In this document: piece after piece, positions 1 to 12,900 of the stretch
How positions within the stretch are numbered: position 1 is the stretch's first letter
How the letters are laid out: the number at the start of each line of letters is the position of its first letter
Source of the DNA: Asterias amurensis
Taxonomy: Eukaryota > Echinodermata > Asteroidea > Forcipulatida > Asteriidae
Assembly: GCF_032118995.1 (NCBI RefSeq)
Contig: NC_092668.1
Span: 11,263,501-11,327,500 of the forward strand
Length of the DNA: 64,000 bases
Direction of reading: 5' to 3'
Notes under the pieces: model-generated
What the model saw: the letters and a program-made list of their open reading frames with translations, nothing else
Told to the model about the DNA's origin: nothing
The model's database searches: none
Program-made: the position numbers and the translations under genes

Positions 1-20
1 AAGCTTGGAAATTAAAGAAG

Positions 21-320
21 TATAGACCTTTCTTTTGTTGATAAACAAACCGCCTTGGTTGGCATGGTCGGCCAATTGTTAGTAAAACACTAAATCTTAA
101 AAACAGATGTTTTAACAAAATTCAGCATTTTCTGCAAACTTTCAATTAAATAAAATACCTCTCATAATTAATTGTTATGTTTTTAACAAAATCAACAAAT
201 TTTGTTACATTGTTACCAAAAATAGCGATCTTTTCTTAATTTGCACTTACGGCTTTCTATAGTTTTCCAATCTGGGTTGGCAAAAACTCGGGCTATGACA
301 TTGCAAAAGAAAGGTCTATA
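21..320. mobile_element. TIR element (MITE), 17-bp perfect inverted ends
   Basis: Ends TATAGACCTTTCTTTTG (21-37) and its exact reverse complement (304-320), 300 bp apart, no coding capacity. A TATA context at both ends fits TA-targeted insertion (Tc1/mariner-like). A partial relative occurs near 46,212. Confidence 0.65.
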
Positions 321-439
321 GCAGCCACAGAGCGGTGGACAGAGAAAATGAGTCTCGCATCGTGATTCTGGAGTTTTTGAAGACTATGTATTTCACCTTG
401 AGTTATAGCAAAAAGATGAGAGCAGTCCAATATAGTGTT

Positions 440-514
440 GGCTGGATTATAGCTCAATTGATAGAGTGCTGGTACATTAATCTTGAGGTTGTTGGTTCAA
501 GTCCCGCTCCAGTC
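440..514 (+). repeat. tRNA-derived SINE head / tRNA-like pseudogene
   Basis: Seven-base acceptor arms pair (GGCTGGA with TCCAGTC). A-box-like tagctcaattgatagag and B-box-like GTTCAAGTC (495-503) are present. The T stem does not pair well, so this is a SINE promoter rather than a functional tRNA. An AT-rich tail and a (CT)n run follow to about 620. Confidence 0.5.
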
Positions 515-773
515 AATTTGTTGTGTTCAAACCCATTGCCAAACTATTCAAAAATTGCCTGAGTCAGTTTCCCTTGTGGTTTATTTTCAATAATTAAATA
601 CCTCTCTCTCTCTCGTTTTGTATTAAATTAGTTTATCCAAAGATGTATCTTTTCAGAATTTCTCAAGATAATAAAAAAAATCACTTTATTTTTTTTTTCA
701 GCAACAAATTGGCCATAGTCAAATTTCTTCTTTACTTATTTCTCTTTATACTTCGTTATGACTATTTCTTCAG

Positions 774-932
774 TCTCCAAATAACGTCTTCTACTTTGGG
801 CTGGGCGGACGTGATTCAGATGCCTTTGACATACGGAGTAGAAAGATTACTGGCGAAGGGGGCGTGGACCTACGAGTTTGGAACAACACTGATAAACTAG
901 ACTACGAGAAGTATAAGTTCCTACAGTTTGAG
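774..932 (+). CDS. CDH23-like visible exon 1
   Basis: 159 nt, phase 0 to 0. Acceptor cttcag, donor gttcgt. Encodes the second half of a cadherin repeat, with DAFDIRSRKITGEG and LDYEKYKFLQFE (Ca2+-binding DYE). First exon that can be seen; upstream exons are off the window. Confidence 0.85.
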
Positions 933-3900
933 GTTCGTTAAAACTGCTGTGTGATTTGTCTTTTTTTGTTGTATGATAATTATATCAGTAATAAATTGTT
1001 TATTTTGACCAATTTATTGTTTATTTCCTATTTGTGCAAATGGCGACCCCCCTATATAGGTCACAATAGCACCTTTAGGAGTCCTCTTTCCCATTCTGTA
1101 AGCTGTGGCCGTGCGGCCCAGGGATTACCACAAACCAAATATATTCTCAAACCTCACAATACATGCATCAAATGGACAAGGATCGATCAGGACTCCATGA
1201 TTTTATTAGCCACCTTATAAATCAGGTTGGATTTGTTATGAACTATACTACATCAAAATACTTCACAAAAACTGTAAAACAAATAGTAAACCTATTGTAT
1301 TTACAAATGCATCTGAGATTAGAACAGAAAAACATTTCAGTTAAAATTTTACAAGGTACAGTATCCCACATTACTTCAACTGCCCCTCCTAATTTTCTTT
1401 GCCACAGATATACGCCCAAGACAAATCCGGATACATTGTTTATGATACTGTTTATGTCAACATCACGTTGCTTGATCAGAATGACGAAACTCCCACTTTC
1501 AGTCAGGACGCTTATGTTTTCTCCATCCCTGAGAATTCCAAAGATGAATTTGTCAACATAACAAAGGTCAGTAGTAAGTACATTAACAAAAACAGCTGGA
1601 ATGAATAACAGAGAAAGAATTTTTCACTAAAGTAAAACTTGTCCTGGATCAAAACTAATTTAAAGGAAGTGGTTGATCTGATTACACCAAACACATATAG
1701 GTTAGTAATTATTTTCTGTGATGACTGGAATGTCGTGGCTGAGGAGTTAAAGGCAGTGGACACTATTGGTAATTACTCACAATAATTACAAGCATGAAAC
1801 CTTACTTGGTAATGAGTAATGGGTAGAGGTTAATAGTATAAAATATTGTTAGAAACAGCTCCCTCTGAAGTGACGTAGAGAAAGAAGTAACTTTCCATGA
1901 ATTTGATTTTGAGACCTCAATTTAAGAATTTGAGGTCTCAATCAAGCATCTGAAAGCACACAACTTCGTGTGACCAGGGTATTGTTTCTTTCATTATTAT
2001 CTCGCAACTTTGATGACCGACTGAGCTAAAATTGTCACAGGTTGGTCGTTTTATGCATATGTTGAGATACACCAAGTGAGAAGACTGGTCTTTGGAAATA
2101 ACCAACAGTGTCCAGTGTCTTTATAAGAGCACAAATTCAAGCTCTGGTGTTTCTTAGCGTTTCTTATCAGCAGAGTGTAGGTTGAAGTCATTGTAGTATC
2201 CCTGAGCAAGACCCTTTAACCATTTTTGCTTCTCTCTTCTTCCTTCGAATGAGACAGGAAGCTAGGTCATGTGTGTTGAAAGTTAATTTTCTGTGTTATA
2301 TTTATTTGTTTACTCAGGCGACTGACAAAGATTCTGATGAGTTCAACCAAATCACTTACGAACTCCTCGGCCAAGGATCTGATCCACAGTAAGTTGACTC
2401 TTTGTCTTCAAAGTGGGTTTCTAAGATCAAATTCAGTTTTGTGATCCACTCATTTTCCCATGGATGGAACCCTTCTGAAAATGGGCAAGCATACTCTCCC
2501 ACAGCTTCATTTGTCGTTGAGTTTTTAAGGGGAAAAAAATGCAAACCACAGAGCAATGTTTTCAGGTGTTGTACATGCTAAACAAAATTGCAATTGTTTT
2601 ACTCATTTCTCCAAAGCTACAGCACATCAGCAAGTAATGGGAAGCTGTTTGCCATCATTATAATTTAAGTGAATGTAAATCTGTGGACGTTTGAGTTTTG
2701 TGTCATACACACCTAAGTTTTTTCTTTTTCACTTATCAAAAGATTTGTTATCAACAAAACTACGGGGGAGATATACTCTAAAGTACACGCCACCCTGGAC
2801 TACGAAATCCAGAAAGTGTATTTCTTGACCTGTGTGGCGTCGGACTCCCAACGACGTGGAACGGCCACAGTGCAGATAGAACTAATGGATGAGAATGATA
2901 ACCCTCCGGAGTTCAATCCCACGGAGTACACGGTGAACGTAGAAGAGAATCAAATACCTGAAGAATTTCTTGTACAAGTTACGGTAAGTGCACTCTTAAA
3001 ACTAAAGAGTTGAACCCAACACTTGCATGTGTTCAATGAGTGACTACACTTTGAAAGTGTTGAATCCAGCGTAGAAGAGAATCAAATACCTGAAGAATTT
3101 CTTGTACAAGTTACGGTAAGTGCACTCTTAAAACTAAAGAGTTGAACCCAACACTTGCATGTGTTCAATGAGTGACTACACTTTGAAAGTGTTGAATCCA
3201 GCGTTGTATATGTTAAATCCAGCATTTTAAAGTATTCAGTCAACAATTTATGTGCTATTTTAACGTTTAAAAAGCTGATCCAACAATTTCAAGGAATATT
3301 TTTGAGAAATGTTGAAATAACACTTAAATTGTTGAGATGAAATTTTTTGCGTTGAATCAAACATTTAAAATGCTAGATTTAACAAACGAAACGCTGGATC
3401 CAACACTTTCAAAGTGTAGTCACTCACCGAACACATGCAAGTGTTGGATTCAACTCTTTAGTTTTAAGAGTGTGGGATTTGAGGTAGTGCATGGTGAGAG
3501 GTATCGATACATATTTGGTTTGCAGTAACACCATGCATGTGTGTTTAATTGCCAGGTCGAGTAAGCTCTTTGGAGAACTATCTTGCCTTACTCTAACTAC
3601 CACGGAGTAGATTTTTCGGATCTTTCAGGAGATTTCTCAGTTCTGAAAAGAACTGTCACATCTTCTACACTAATAGGGCCTACTGTGCCTTTATAATGAA
3701 GTGGAACGATCTTTTCTTACAGGCAAGAGACATAGATGATGCGATCGAGAACAAAGAAATCTTCTTTTCCTTATTAAACACTTCTCTATCAGAGAAATTC
3801 CGTATTGATAAAATGACTGCTACGACGGCAAGAATTTCTCTGGATGAGATATTAGACTTTGAGGAAGATGGACCCTTGTTTAATTTGACAGTGATCGCTG

Positions 3901-6900
3901 CTAACGGAGGAAAAGTTTCCCAAATGACAACTGCAAATATTGACATTAATATTCAGGTATGGATTCCATAGAAGCATTTTTTAATTTAAAGGTACTGAAC
4001 ACTATTGGTAATTTTACATTTGGTAATCAATCAATTAAAGTGCATAACAACTATTGGTTAGAAGCATACAGCATCTTTCAAAAGTGTAAAGCATTTTTAG
4101 TTTTACATTTCACTTTGAAGTAATTTTTTATAACTAATGGGAAACTTTACACTATCTGCCATTCACCAAGAGAGGGCGCTCTTCACCAGGTAATGTCAAC
4201 AACTTAGGAATAGGAGAAGCATGAGTGACGGTCACTGACAGCAAATACCTTGTGTTTTGCGTGTTTTTGATTTTGTATTTTGATTTAGCCAAACTGTATT
4301 TTGTTTTTTCATAACACAATGCCAGCATAAACCGCACTGTTCTGGAACAGGACGTACTGGACACGAGTTCCCCTATGATAACAAGCGGTGTGCATGAGGT
4401 TTTGGGAGTGTTTCTTCTTGGGTAATTAGCAAAAATTCCAAAATGCTGACCTACAAAAAAATTGAGAAGAAATCTAAAGTTTAGTGTATGACAATGTATC
4501 TGATTTAGTTTTCAAGAGGCTGAGAGACTTCTAAATATTTTTTGAGTATTTTTGAATTTTTAGCATTTACTAAATTTGGTATAGGAGTTGTGCACCCTTA
4601 CCTGGTATGTCTGCTGCCCTCTAGTGGCAGAGCTTTTGTAAAGTCTCCCATTGCAAACGTGTTTAACAAGTTGTAACATTTTGTTTTGTTTTCCACAGGA
4701 TAAGAATGATCACTCTCCAGTATTCGTCAAGGATGTATTTGTCGGTAAAATACTAGAAGATGCCAAGAGAGGAGGTTCGTCTTAAGAAGTATTCTAAATA
4801 AGTTTTGTTGATTATTATCTGAGACAGATGTCTTTCAAGTGAGAATGTCTTCTTTTATCCGAGTTTAGACTTTTAAAGTCAACCTGATAAAGAAAAACAG
4901 CTGTTGTTTTTTCCACATTTGAAAAAATTCTGTTTTCTAATCTACTTCTCTGGCACTAAGAACACTTTCAAAAGCTTTTTTTTTTTTAACCAATGGGCTA
5001 CCAAAAATTGGACATTCACTTCGACATTCCTCCTAAAAATCTTGATAATTTAGTCTCAGATTTGTTAAAAGGCAGTGGACACTTTTAGTAATTACTCAAA
5101 ATAATTATTAGCATAAAACCTTACTTGATAACGAGCAGTTGATAGTATAAAACATTGTGAGAAACTGCTCCCTCTGAAGTAACGTAGTTTTTCAGAAAGA
5201 AGTAATTTTCCATGAATTTAATTTTGAGACCTCAGATTTAGAATTTGAGGTCTTGAAATCAAGCATCTGATGAAAGCACACAACATTGTGTGACAAGGGT
5301 GTTTTTTCTTTCGATATTATCTCGCAACTTTGACGACCGATGAGCTTAAATTTTTACAGGTTTGTTTTTGTATGCATATGTTGAGATACACCAAGTGAGA
5401 AGACTAGTCTTTGACAATTTCCAAAGGTGTCCAGTGTCTTTAATCAACCCAAATAAAAAATGATGCTGTTTATGTTCAATGAGAAAATAGAGATATCTGG
5501 TTATAAGGTACCTTCAAACCTTTCCTATATCAATTGATTTTATGTTTTACTGGCTGTAGATTTTGTTCTTCAAGTCAAAGCTGAGGATATGGACAGGGTC
5601 GGCTCGGCAAACGCCCGTATTGACTATTTCTTCAGAGAGACGGACGTCAGCGTCTCTGCTTTCCGCATTGAAATCTCAACGGGGAACATCACCGTCAACG
5701 ACCAGCTCGATCGGGACCTGGAGTCTTCGTACGAGCTAGAAGTAGAGGCTCTTGATAGAGGAGATCCTTACCAGCCTCCCGGAAACTGCTCAGTGATCAT
5801 CACCATCTTAGACGTTAATAACAAGAAGCCTACATTCTCTGAGGAGACACCGGTTAAAGAGATTAACGAGGGTAAAAAAAATTGCAAAAAAAGAAAGTGC
5901 AAAAAGGTTTATTGCTAATAGCAAGAGAGGGCGCTGTTGAACCCACCAAAGATATAGATCATGCTTGTGCCAATGGCATGACGACACACACCGTCGAAAT
6001 GCCCCCTCTGTCTACCCACGACGCATTGCGGTTGTGAATCCTGATAAACCTTACTCGATCTTTGGAACGCAAAGTTTTAAAGTTTTTAAATAAACCATTA
6101 GCCAAGAAATTTGATTTCACTTGAATTGAATTGAATTGAATTGAAACAAATTGACTTTAGCATCATTAATGATGGTTTGATTTATCTCTATTCAGGTGTC
6201 GTCAACGGTACGTTGATAACGATGGTTACAGCAACGGATTCAGATGAAGCGGCCGAATTAGTCTACTCTTTTGACACAATCAGTGGTTTTAACAAAGACG
6301 ATAAAATTGAGCGAAATTTCAGTGGCTGGTTCTCGATCAATCAAACTGGCGGCGTCTTCACTGCGATTGAACTGGATAGAGAAGACGTTACACGCTTTGT
6401 GATTCCAGTTGTTGTTAAAGATGTAAATGCGACTGAGGAACAAATGGCAATCGGTAAGTTTGATATTGAAACTTTTTTTGAAATTACTCTTAAATTCGAG
6501 GTGGCTTCCTTATAAAAAAAAACTTGCCCTGAGTTTGTGGAAAAAAACTTTGAAAGCAGGGTTATGAAGTAGTAACCCAAAAAAATTCATAACCATAAAA
6601 ACTTACTTTGTAAGAAGCTTTGGAACTGTTGATAATGTAAAAGAGCTTGAGAAACAATTCCCTTCTAAGAAATGTGGTTGTAAGAAAGAGTCATTTCATA
6701 AATATTTCAATCTGAGAACTTAAATTCTACATAAAAACGTTTCTCATATTGTGCAGGGCCTGTTTTTAAATAATGGTTTATTCTACCAACACGGACATAA
6801 CCACTCCAGATTTTTGGCAATATCTGAAAAACGCTATCACCTTTTGAAATGTAATTTTCAAAGATTAGATTAGTTGTATATACATTAACATATCACCTAC

Positions 6901-9900
6901 GATCCAAAAAATCAAACTAGCGTTTTGTTGGTGGTCTCCCTGCTTTGTCAATATGTTTTATTTAGTCATTATATTTTATTTTGTAAAATGTGGGTATGTT
7001 AAACTGTTTTATTTTTTACTTTTAATTCCATAATGCGACTACTTCATCATGTAACCGTTCACGTTGAACTTTGCAGCCACATTGAGTCTAACCATTTTAG
7101 ACGTTAACGACAACGCTCCAGCGTTCTCAGATGTCGACTACGAGTTTGACGTTACCGAAAATGACATTGAGGGCACTATCATATCGGCTATAATTAGCGC
7201 AACGGACAAAGACGAAGGTTCAAACGGAGAGATCATTTTTGATCTTGTAGATGATAAAAATCTGATGAAAATTGATCCAGAGACTGGTAAGTTTGATTTT
7301 GTTGTATTTCTGAAAATTAGTCAGACAATAATATTTACTTAAAGGCAGTGGACACTATTGGTAATTACCCAAATTAATTATTAGCATGAAACCTTACTTG
7401 GTAACAAGTAATGGGGAACTGTTGGTAATATAAAACATTGTGAGAAACGGCTCCCTCTGAAGTAACAAAGTTTTCTTGAAAGAAGTAATTTTCCATGAAT
7501 TAAGTTTGATTTGAGACCTCAGAATTAGAATTTGAGGTCTCGAATTACCTCAAAACTTCGACGACCAATTGAGCTCAAATTTTCACAGGTTTGTCATTTT
7601 ATGCATATGTTGAGATACACCAAGTGAGAAGACTGGTCTTTGACAATTTCCAAAGGTGTCCAGTGCCTTTAATCAACCTTAATAAAAAATGCTGCTGTTT
7701 ATGTTAAATGAGAAAAATAGAACTATAGTTCTCTGTTGCAAATTTCTTACCAACCAAGAAGCTCCATGCATAGTTCCTTTTATTAATGCACAAAAGTGAA
7801 GGACTCTGCTAGAGTCGAAACGTTAGGCCATTAACTATTTTGTTGCTGGTAGAGGCAGGGTATGCCTTTAGTAATTTTCAAAGACAAGTATCCTGACTAG
7901 ATGTATGCCAAAATATGCTCAAAACTTGTGAAAGTAGAAACACCTGGATTGCGAGAGAATAAATATATTTAAAGTCAATTTGTGAATTTATAAATACATT
8001 GGCACTTTTTCTATCAATGATAATTACAACCCTTTTTTTAAAGTTATTTATCAGAAAGGAAGTTGCCAATACGAAATAATATATATTTGAGCATTTCAAT
8101 TTACAAAAATATTTTTTTGAAAATGTCACCCATGCCGGCCTACTTTGGCTTGTTTCTCCATACTGATAATTATTTTCAACCGACGACTTGTCTCTCTTGA
8201 TCGCATCACATTTTTTTATTTCTAGGTATACTGCAAGTCAAAGGTACGTTTAACCGCGAGGAAATGGCCACGTATCACGCCCTCATTGTAGCAACAGACA
8301 AAGGAGACCCTGTGCAAAATACAACTACAAACATCACGATCAGTATTATAGACGTTAACGAGTTCCCTCCGAAGTTTAAACTGAGTAACTACAGCGTTGC
8401 TCTTTTTGAGAATTTCACGACGGGTGTGGAGATTCTGAGAGTGTCTGCAGTGGATCAAGACGCTGGAGATGTATTTGGTCATGTGACTTACGGCATTGCC
8501 TCAGGAAACGCTGATGACATATTCACCATAAACGAAACAACGGTAAGTTTGTTTGTTTGTGCGGTTTTTTATGATCTTCCCATCAGGGGAATTCTGCATA
8601 CTCCCACAAGGGAAAATAAATTATTTTGAACTTAAAGAGTTATGTAATATTGTAGATCAAGTTGTAGGCCATGACATGAATCCTCACTCACTGTGAATGA
8701 TGAGGTATGTTATAGAAGTTTAAGCTTCATAGGTCGACAATTTTTTGAGGGAAAAAAGTGAAAATCAAAGAGCAATGTTTTCAGGAATCACGTAAATATG
8801 TTGTACGTGCTCAAATAATTTTCATCTTACTGAGACAACAATAATTTGTTTCCTAATTTCTTAAAAACTAAAGCACCATCAGCAAGTGATACTTTAAGAC
8901 TCAGGATACGCTTTACTTTTTTTAGAACTTGGTTCTTAAGGGCCAAAGAAGTTCCTATTATTTTTATTTTTACTTTGTGTTGTTATCCTTTCATTTGACT
9001 GGTTCTTTCTTTTCTTGTTCCTTTGATTTCACTTAGGGAGCGATAATGATTAAAGAAGGCGCTAAGCTTGATCGTGAGACAGAAGAGGAGCACGTCCTGA
9101 CGATTAATGCTATAGATGGTGGCGGAAGAAGTGAGAACGAAGCGGTGAGTAGGGCTACACATACAGGATAGCCAGAGGGGTGCCTGGGTGTCTTATAGAC
9201 ACCTTGTTTTAAATTTGTATTCATAAATACCTCAGACAGTTTCGCTATTCCTATTGGTGGAGAGCGTGTCACGTTGGTGTGTTTATGACCAGTAAAAAGT
9301 GTTGAAACATGGGCATGACATTGTGCTTGCACCTGTTTTTATAAGACAGTTTCTACATTCATTGGTCAAGAGCAACGGCTGAAACAGTTGTGCCCCATCA
9401 TGCGATACGCAGGACGTGCACAGCATTCCCTTATAAGGAGTTGTTTACCCGAGGGCGGCGGTGGGCTTAACCATTTCATAGCTGGAGGGGTGTTGTGTTG
9501 AAAGAAATCATTGAACAATTATAATTTTTGCATTTATTTTACTTTTTTACCAAAATGTGCTGATGTTTTTTGACCGAAAAGGTATTTATGAATGGGAATC
9601 AAAGTGTGTTGAATCGGTTTTCAACCAGTGGTTTAAACCCGCCGAGGCCTGGTTCTTGATAATTTACCTCGACTTCGTCTCGGTAAAATTATCAAAAACC
9701 AGGCCTCGTTGGGATTAAACCACTAGTTGAAAACCTCTTCACCACACATTGATTCCCTTATTGATACCTTTTTTCTTTTTTTTTCATTTACATGTAATTC
9801 TATTGTAGGTGAACAATTTGGACACCCGGTTTTTAAATTTCCAGTAAATTGGGACACCAAATCCTGGCTGATAACTTATGCCGAAAGGCATTGAAGTTTT

Positions 9901-12900
9901 TTTCAGACCCAGATTTTTCAATTTATGCAGTTTTTATGACCTTTTCTATAATAAACCTAAGGGTTGTGAGCAGGCTTCTGACTTGCACCTCCGAACACAG
10001 ACATTGATTAAGTATGGAGACGGCCATCTACATTTTATTAACAGTTAATAAAACAATTGAACGGTTCAAACAGTTCCAGAAACCAAAGGTATACTTTGCC
10101 TCTTATCTCATCATAGTTTCACATACCTTGCAGTAAAAAATAATGTGTGCTTCGATACACCCCTAAAAGGGGTGTGATAAAGCGCTCTATTTAAGAACCC
10201 TGCCGTCGATTTCACAAAACTCTTCCTAGCTTAAGACTAATCTTAGGACTTAGCACGAGTCCCAACCCTGCACTGTTGCATGCAGACCTTAAGATTAATC
10301 CTAAGTTAAGACGAGTTACTCGTCCTACCTCGAGATAAGACGAGTCCCAACTCTTTGTGAAACCGACGGCAGTATTATTATTATTATTATTAGTTATTCC
10401 ATCGTCTTACTCCATTTTATTTCTGTCATCAGGTGGAGATTATTGTTCTCGATGTTAACGACAATGCGCCAGTCTTCAACAAGTTTGAGCCGAGGTCCAT
10501 TCAGGAAACTGTACCAGAGGGTGATATTGTGTTTACAGTGACTGCGACGGATGCTGATCAACCCGGCACCCCTAGCTCACAATTGGAATACTCCATTGAA
10601 GGGGGAAGCGATAAGGGTAAGGTCATCTTTTTAACTTAAGCCGTTTTTTCATTGGACTTTTTTTTCTGTCAGCCGACACAGGAAAAGTTGTTGTGACTGG
10701 CTGTGGTGTAATTGTACCGTGAGTTCCCTCCTGGAGTTGTATGGCGCCAAGGTTTGCTAATGTTACAGCGTGGTTGTGGTAGGTTTTAATCACGCAACTA
10801 TTCTTGTTTGACTTGTGAATGGCCATGTTAAAGACAATGGACACTCTTGGTAATTGTCAAAGACCAGTCTTCTCTCTTGGTGTATCTCAACATAATGCAT
10901 AAAATAACTCACCTGTGAAAATTTGAGCTTGATTGGTCTTGAGGCTAAATGACAACACAACAAACATGGAAAGTTTTTATGTGGCGAGCCTTGCAACTTT
11001 AAGGAAATTTACCTTTTTTTTTTTTTTTTTACTCCACAGCTGAAGAGCTGTTTAACATCACCACTAGTGACAACACAGGAAATATTATGGTCAAGTCAAG
11101 CTTGGCAAACAGGGTAGGCATTTACTTCCTCTTCGTTGTTGCGAGGGATGCAGGATCGCCTTCGAACAATGCCAATGCCACGGTTCAGATAACAGTCACA
11201 GATGTCAACGATGACCCTCCAGAAATCACTTTCCCAACTGATTTGAGTACCATCTATGTTGAAGAGGTAAGGCCAAATAAATAAATAAATGTTTAGTGCT
11301 CTCTCTTTTTGAAAAGGGAAGAAGGGCCTCCTTTTTATGCCCAGTTGGCGAAGCCAGCCAAAGGGGCAGGTAGTGTTTGCCTTGTCCTTCCATTTGTGTG
11401 TGTGTGGGTTTGTATGGCCTACCCTCTGAGGACATTTTTCCAATAGGGACAATATAGGTCCTCACTAGTCGGTTCTTTGTTTACATGGGTCCTCACATAG
11501 TCATTCGTGTACAAAACCAAAAGGGATTGCTTCAATACAGGAACAACAGAAAGTACAAATAGGTATCCTCTAACGTGGTCAAACACGACTGTGTGTATGC
11601 AATAGGTCCTCACTTGTCGGTTCTTTGTTTTCATGGGTCCTCACTAGTCATTCGTGTACAAAACCAAAAGGGATTGCTTCAATACAGGAACAACAGAAAG
11701 TACAAATAGGTATCCTCTAACGTGGTCAAACACGACTGTGTGTATGCAATAGGTCCTCACTTGTCGGTTCTTTGTTTTCATGGGTCCTCACTAGTCATTC
11801 GTGTACAAAACCAAAAGGGATTGCTTCAATACAGGAACAACAGAAAGTACATTAGGCGTCCTCTAACGTGGTCAAACACGACTGTGTGTATGCAATGGTC
11901 CTCACTAGTGGGTTCTTTGTTTTTATGGGTCCTCACTATATTCATTTGTGTACAAAACCAAGGGATTGCTTCATTACAGGAACATCAGAATGTACAACAG
12001 GTGTCCTCTAACGTACATGGTCAAACACGACTGTGTGTATGCAATAGGTCCTCAATAGTCTGTACTTAGTTTTTATGGGTCCTCACTAGTCATTTGTGTA
12101 CAAAACCAATAGGGACTGCTTCATTACAGGAAGAACAGAAAGTACCATAGGTGTCTGCTAACGTAATGGTCAAACACTTGTAAATTGTGATGAAAAAATA
12201 TAATTGAATTGGATATAATCTTGCTAACCTATGTTCTTCTAATTTCTTCTTTTCAGAATTCCACTGGATTTGTTTTAAATTTAACAGCACTCGACTCTGA
12301 CGTGGGCATAAATGGCGAAATTTACTTCAGGTTTGTACAGTCGCCAGATGGACAAGAATTCTTCAAGCTCGACTCTAAGTCTAATGATGATGGCGTTTGT
12401 ATGGTTTCCTTCAAAGATGGTCATGTGACTGACCGCGAGACAAAAGCGGAATACGAAGTAAGGAAATAATATAATCAAATTCTTGCCGTGGTCGAGCGGT
12501 CTAGTCTGACAAATATCTTGCAATTCTGTTGAGTTTGGAAGTCTACTAGTTAACAAAAATGAGATAGTAAAAACAGTTTATATGTTAAACTGTGTAGAAA
12601 GCATTTATCTTGCTGATTCTGGTCATGTAAAAAGAATTTCGGGTCCACTTAAATTTTGTCGTAGAACTTGTGGATTTTACTTAAAAATTGGCGCTAAGCA
12701 ATGTTTGACAAAACCAAGACTATAGTCCTGATGCATTTATTATTGACTATAGTCCTGATGCATTTATTATATCGACCATTTATATATAAAAAAAACAGTT
12801 GTTGAATTTAAGCCAAGAAAATAACTTCCTTGAAATTTCATAAAGTTTAGCGAACTTAGTAACAAGTCAAGAATTCTTTCTCTTTTTAGCAGATAATTTG

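Noticed and set aside
440..514. tRNA gene
   Set aside because: T stem does not pair and the sequence continues into a SINE-like tail; treated as a tRNA-derived repeat.
11456..12182. Coding repeat protein (115-codon ORF at 11,722)
   Set aside because: The frame is broken in other units and the block lies inside a cadherin intron with good splice sites on both sides.
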